A DNA stretch of 38,712 nucleotides from Alphaproteobacteria bacterium (GTDB lineage: Bacteria; Pseudomonadota; Alphaproteobacteria; UBA6615): the NCBI GenBank assembly GCA_021774445.1, contig JAJFJA010000052.1, positions 1 through 38,712 on the forward strand. Reading direction: 5' to 3'. Numbering within the stretch: position 1 is the first letter of the stretch; every line of letters begins with the position of its first letter. Positions 35,825 through 38,712 of the stretch are shown in pieces. A program made the position numbers and the translations under genes. Below the pieces are notes generated by a model, which saw only the letters and a program-made list of their open reading frames with translations, was not told the origin of the DNA and made no database searches.

Positions 35825-36471
35825 CCGCCAAGGACGATATCGAAACGGCCTTGCAGGGCGCCGGACTCCTGCTCCGCTGTCGTGAGCGGGACGATGATAC
35901 GGGCACGCTCGGCGGGATCGCGTACGGCGCCGAGAAGGCCGTCTCGATCGTTGCCGGGCTCGCCGGCGAAATACATCTGGGTGACAAGGCTCTCGGCGCT
36001 GCGTGTCTTGATCGCGAAATGAATGTGCGGGGTGCGTCCGGGGTAAGGGGCGGGACGGATGGTACGAAACCGGTAGAGCCCCTCCGCATCGGTGACGGTT
36101 TGGCCGTAACCTTGAAAATTCGGGTCAATGGGTGTTGGTGAGTCGTCACCGGGGTGGTGATAACGGCCAAAAGCGTTCGCCTGCCATATTTCCACCAAGG
36201 CGCCGGATTGGGGTCTGCCGCTTCGATCCGATAGGCGGCCACCTAGGTGGGTTACGGTGCCGGCGGCGCTGCCGATCTGACCGTCGACGATTGTTAGATC
36301 GTTGTCCCGATCGAGCGGTAATGAGAGTGGATAGAAGGGACCTCTGCCTTGGCTTGGGGTTAGGGCCAGGGCGGCAGCGGCTCGATGCACGAGTGACAGG
36401 CTGCCAAATCCCGTGACCGACAACATTCCGGCCCGGGCAAGTAAACGCCTTCGGGAGATTTCCATGGTCAT
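35821..36471 (-). CDS. Tat-exported intradiol ring-cleavage dioxygenase
   Basis: A 216-residue protein with an N-terminal twin-arginine signal (SRRRLLARAG, hydrophobic core to about residue 34). Intradiol dioxygenases use non-haem Fe(III) to open catechol rings. The four iron ligands are all in place: Tyr104 (FGRYHHPG), Tyr143 (RPAPYPG), His149 and His151 (TPHIHF). The loop between Tyr143 and His149 is shorter than in protocatechuate dioxygenase, and the gene is alone rather than in an alpha/beta pair, as in the exported family members of unknown substrate. The start at 36471 or 36465 (Met3) are both possible. The gene is convergent with the serine hydrolase, overlapping by four bases. Confidence 0.88.
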   Translation of the reverse strand: MTMEISRRRLLARAGMLSVTGFGSLSLVHRAAAALALTPSQGRGPFYPLSLPLDRDNDLTIVDGQIGSAAGTVTHLGGRLSDRSGRPQSGALVEIWQANAFGRYHHPGDDSPTPIDPNFQGYGQTVTDAEGLYRFRTIRPAPYPGRTPHIHFAIKTRSAESLVTQMYFAGEPGNDRDGLLGAVRDPAERARIIVPLTTAEQESGALQGRFDIVLGG

Positions 36472-36572
36472 CGGTCGCCTCTCATAGGGTCGGCATTAGG
36501 TTATCGGATGTGGGGCCGCGGACGAAGTCACACGCTATCACGACTGGGATGGAATATTGGATCGCCGCTCTT

Positions 36573-36596
36573 GTTGCGGTATCATGATACCGCAAC
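36573..36596. promoter_or_regulatory. Perfect 24-bp palindrome, probable operator
   Basis: The left half GTTGCGGTATCA (36573-36584) is followed directly by its exact reverse complement (36585-36596). The site lies 102 bp before the dioxygenase start and 43 bp upstream of the rplM -35 box. No T-tract follows, so it is not a terminator. The GGTATCATGATACC core is like operators of GntR-type dimers; the regulator is not in the window. Confidence 0.7.
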
Positions 36597-36639
36597 TGTA
36601 AGTCATTCAGATTCTTGTGATTTTCTCGTATGAAATGCG

Positions 36640-36667
36640 TTGACAGGGCGGATTTGCGTGACATACT
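36640..36667 (+). promoter_or_regulatory. Sigma-70 promoter of rplM-rpsI
   Basis: TTGACA at 36640-36645 is a perfect -35 element. CATACT at 36662-36667, 16 bp on, matches four of six -10 bases. A start site near 36674 would make an untranslated leader of about 50 nt before rplM. This places the in-frame ATG at 36630 upstream of the promoter, so it is not used. Confidence 0.7.
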
Positions 36668-36679
36668 CCGCGTCCGTCG

Positions 36680-36704
36680 GGCCGAAATTTCGGCCGCCTT
36701 TTTT
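36680..36704 (+). promoter_or_regulatory. Attenuator-like hairpin in the rplM leader
   Basis: GGCCGA AATT TCGGCC forms a perfect 16-base palindrome at 36680-36695, followed after three bases by six Ts (36699-36704). It has the form of an intrinsic terminator but lies just after the predicted transcription start and 18 bases before the rplM ATG. No upstream rightward gene needs terminating here. I infer premature termination control of the ribosomal-protein operon. Confidence 0.6.
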
Positions 36705-36722
36705 GATTGGGCAGGGTCTGCC

Positions 36723-37187
36723 ATGAGAACCTATTCCGCCAAACCGTCCGAAGTCGAGAGACGATGGTGGCTCGTCGATGCCGAGGACATGGTCCTGGGC
36801 CGGCTTGCCGTGGTCATCGCCACCCGTCTGCGGGGCAAACACAAGCCCATGTATACGCCGAATATCGATTGTGGCGACCATGTCGTGGTCGTCAATGCCG
36901 AAAAGGTTCGGCTGACAGGCAATAAGCGCCGAGACAGCAAGTTTTACTGGCATACCGGCTATCCCGGCGGCATCAAGAGCCGAACGGTTGGGCAAATCCT
37001 CGACGGCAATCATCCGGACCGGGTGCTTCGCAAGGCGGTGGAGCGCATGCTGCCGAAGACGAAGATGGGCCGGCAGCAGATTAGAAAGCTGCAGGTCTAT
37101 ACCGGCGGAGAGCATCCACATGATGCGCAAAAGCCGGAAGTACTGGATGTCGCGGCACTGAATCCGAAGAATAAGAGGAGCGCCTGA
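36723..37187 (+). CDS. rplM: Large-subunit ribosomal protein L13
   Basis: L13 is an early-binding 50S assembly protein. The 154-residue product has [62 protein letters not shown] and the later [44 protein letters not shown], both diagnostic. ATG 36723 agrees with the family N-terminus; an in-frame ATG at 36630 lies before the promoter. rpsI begins 2 bases after the stop, the universal bacterial pair. The leader carries a terminator-like hairpin. Confidence 0.97.
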   Translation: MRTYSAKPSEVERRWWLVDAEDMVLGRLAVVIATRLRGKHKPMYTPNIDCGDHVVVVNAEKVRLTGNKRRDSKFYWHTGYPGGIKSRTVGQILDGNHPDRVLRKAVERMLPKTKMGRQQIRKLQVYTGGEHPHDAQKPEVLDVAALNPKNKRSA

Positions 37188-37189
37188 CC

Positions 37190-37672
37190 ATGGCCGACGA
37201 AATCGCAACGTCGACGGAAACGGTTGGCGAGCCCGTTGCGGCGGCGGTGGTCGCCGCGGCACTGCCCGAGCCGAAAGTCGACGAGCACGGCCGGACCTAT
37301 GCGACCGGCAAGCGAAAAGATGCCGTGGCGCGGGTGTGGATCAAGCCCGGTGGCGGGGTACTGACGATCAACGGCCGTGGGGCGGAGCAGTATTTTGCCC
37401 GGCCGGTGCTGCGGATGATCCTGGCGCAGCCGTTCCAGATGACCGGGCGGATGAGCGAGTACGACACGAAGTGCACGGTGAAGGGCGGTGGCCTATCGGG
37501 CCAAGCCGGTGCGGTGCGGCACGGGATCTCGAAGGCGCTGGCCTTGCGTGAACCGGCGCTGCGGCCGCTGCTGAAGAAAGCCGGCATGCTGACCCGGGAT
37601 TCCCGGGTGGTCGAACGCAAGAAGTACGGCAAGGCGAAGGCACGACGGAGCTTCCAGTTCTCGAAACGCTGA
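37190..37672 (+). CDS. rpsI: Small-subunit ribosomal protein S9
   Basis: S9 binds 16S rRNA, and its C-terminal tail reaches the P-site tRNA. The 160-residue protein has a 30-residue Ala/Glu-rich N-terminal extension usual in alphaproteobacteria, then [33 protein letters not shown], a [17 protein letters not shown] stretch, and the invariant end [21 protein letters not shown] 37190 is preceded by AAGAGGAG. It follows rplM by 2 bp and is closed by a strong terminator. Confidence 0.97.
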   Translation: MADEIATSTETVGEPVAAAVVAAALPEPKVDEHGRTYATGKRKDAVARVWIKPGGGVLTINGRGAEQYFARPVLRMILAQPFQMTGRMSEYDTKCTVKGGGLSGQAGAVRHGISKALALREPALRPLLKKAGMLTRDSRVVERKKYGKAKARRSFQFSKR

Positions 37673-37693
37673 TCGCCAAGACGGATCGCGACG

Positions 37694-37723
37694 AAGGGCC
37701 GTGAGATCTCACGGCCCTTTTTT
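37694..37723 (+). terminator. Rho-independent terminator after rpsI
   Basis: A perfect inverted repeat (GGGCCGTGA at 37696-37704, GATC, TCACGGCCC at 37709-37717) extended by AA/TT, followed by six Ts ending at 37723. It starts 21 bp past the rpsI stop. The stop codon of the convergent antiporter gene (37722-37724) falls in the T-tract, so the two transcription units meet here. Confidence 0.93.
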
Positions 37724-38712
37724 ATGCCGACATTGCCGGCTTGATGGCTGGGTTAGGAGCCGTGCCGACCCGCAGCAGCGGCAGGCCGGCGGCGACCGCA
37801 TGACGGAACCAAACCCCGGCCGCCAACGATGTGAGGATGGCGACGAGCACCAGTGTGACATAGAAGCGCTGGTCGATCAGGCCGAAATCCAGCGCGATGC
37901 TGGCCAAGACAATGCCGGGACCGCCGCGCGTATTCATGGCGACGGCGAAGTGCCAACTGGTCAAAGGCGAGCAGCGGCAGAGACGCATCGTGATAAATAC
38001 ACTGGCGCCGACTATGGCGCTGGAAAACAGGAGGAAGCCGAGGAAGGACGGAGGGTCGAACGCGGTCGGCAGGTCGATGTGGAATCCGACTAGCGCGAAG
38101 TAGGCCGGGACGAAGAATCGCAACCCAAGGGAAGTGATCCGTTGCTTGGCTTCGGCGAATTCGCAGTGCGGAAGCTTGCCAAATGCGACACCGGCGAGGA
38201 GAGCGCCAAAGGCCCAGTTCACCTGCTGGAAAGTGGCAAGCGAGACAACCAGGCAGCACCAGAACAGGGCGTAAAGGGTGCGCAGTGTATGGCGCGCGCG
38301 ATGCAGGCTGGTGCTGGTGAGCAAGCGCAGCAGTCGTGGACCGGCGACCAGAACCACCGTACCGAACAACAGCGTTTGTCCCGAAGCAAGGGCAATGGCG
38401 GCGACCGATGTGGTGTTGCCGGTGGCGAGACTGGTGGCCACTGAAAGCGCGGCGAGGAGCAAGATGTCCTGAATCGTCGATGTGGTGAGGACGATTTTCG
38501 CAAAGGCGCTTTCCATGATGCCAAGGTCGATGAAGATCCGCGAAATGACCGGTATGGATGTCACCGCCATGGAGATCGCCAGCACGAGCGCGAAGGTGAC
38601 TGGGGTCGCCCTTGGTCCGGCATAGCCGCCGAGGTCGACGAAGAACGTGACACTCCAGCCGGCGGCGAAAGGGAGCGCGGTGGCGCCGAGTAGCAGCAGG
38701 CCCACCAGTCGG
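37722..38712 (-). CDS. CPA2-type cation:proton antiporter, 5' end beyond window
   Basis: A sodium/proton exchanger-family membrane protein. The frame is open to the right edge of the window, so GTG 38705 need not be the start; about 329 residues are seen. Helix segments include LVLAISMAVTSIPVISRIFIDLGIMESAFAKIVLTTSTIQDILLLAALSVATSLA, the characteristic TM4-TM5 of CPA2 proteins (with the ion-binding Asp in STIQD), and later FGALLAGVAFGKLPHC and AVAMNTRGGPGIVLASIALDFGLI. The C-terminus is short, without a TrkA-N domain, so it is of the shorter antiporter kind. The exchanged ion cannot be told. Confidence 0.85.
   Translation of the reverse strand, partial: RLVGLLLLGATALPFAAGWSVTFFVDLGGYAGPRATPVTFALVLAISMAVTSIPVISRIFIDLGIMESAFAKIVLTTSTIQDILLLAALSVATSLATGNTTSVAAIALASGQTLLFGTVVLVAGPRLLRLLTSTSLHRARHTLRTLYALFWCCLVVSLATFQQVNWAFGALLAGVAFGKLPHCEFAEAKQRITSLGLRFFVPAYFALVGFHIDLPTAFDPPSFLGFLLFSSAIVGASVFITMRLCRCSPLTSWHFAVAMNTRGGPGIVLASIALDFGLIDQRFYVTLVLVAILTSLAAGVWFRHAVAAGLPLLRVGTAPNPAIKPAMSA

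Noticed and set aside
36630..36722. In-frame upstream extension of rplM from ATG 36630
   Set aside because: This ATG lies before the predicted -35/-10 promoter, and the L13 family N-terminus matches 36723.

Overview
The window is GC-rich and tightly packed, and reads as an alphaproteobacterial chromosome segment, most likely Rhodospirillales or a close relative. The grounds are the order bamE / cytochrome bc1-assembly chaperone (CBP3-like) - YceD/DUF177 - rpmF - plsX - fabH - ihfA - MerR regulator, a potassium-independent membrane pyrophosphatase, and the rplM-rpsI pair with an N-terminally extended S9. I recognise the group from gene content only; no marker was compared. No phage, transposase, rRNA or CRISPR is visible. 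No stretch longer than about 300 bases lacks a gene; the largest gaps are about 170-260 bp.

Layout. 1-3.2 kb: the 3' part of thiL, two tandem small exported proteins with a FliL-like C-terminal pattern, and an MFS transporter. 3.3-5.5 kb: hppA with a strong terminator. 5.5-10.6 kb: the core housekeeping block, with bamE divergent from the CBP3-like gene, then DUF177, L32, PlsX, FabH, IHF-alpha and a MerR regulator. 10.6-17.8 kb: a GNAT acetyltransferase and a winged-helix methyltransferase divergent from a GlxA-type AraC regulator, tRNA-Pro(GGG), a SIMPL-domain exported protein, a small unknown protein, a fosmidomycin-resistance-like MFS gene with a YtoQ-family gene, and a lower-GC methyltransferase preceded by a nested hairpin.

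17.8-23.1 kb: a probable trans-envelope transport operon (RND/MMPL pump, LolA-like periplasmic protein, outer-membrane beta-barrel) divergent from a TetR regulator, with a clear inverted-repeat operator between them. 23.1-25.6 kb: LysR divergent from an SDR and a glutathione S-transferase. 25.7-29.1 kb: a leftward operon of ECHDC3-like crotonase, CoA-binding protein, O-acetylhomoserine sulfhydrylase and glycerophosphodiesterase, the first three coupled by ATGA-type overlaps. The glycerophosphodiesterase gene is flanked by an 86% identical 42-bp repeat of the metY 3' end. 29.2-30.2 kb: a second GST and a DUF1330 protein.

30.2-35.8 kb: a peptide-type ABC importer (binding protein and two permeases, no ATPase) divergent from anmK and an overlapping beta-lactamase-fold hydrolase; I infer a cell-wall recycling locus. 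35.8-38.7 kb: a Tat-exported intradiol dioxygenase, a perfect 24-bp palindrome, a promoter followed at once by an attenuator-like hairpin, rplM-rpsI, a terminator, and a CPA2 antiporter running off the right edge.

The signals most worth following are the RND/LolA-like/beta-barrel/TetR set with its operator, the putative rplM attenuator, the 24-bp palindrome, the ATPase-less importer beside anmK, and the duplicated metY tail.
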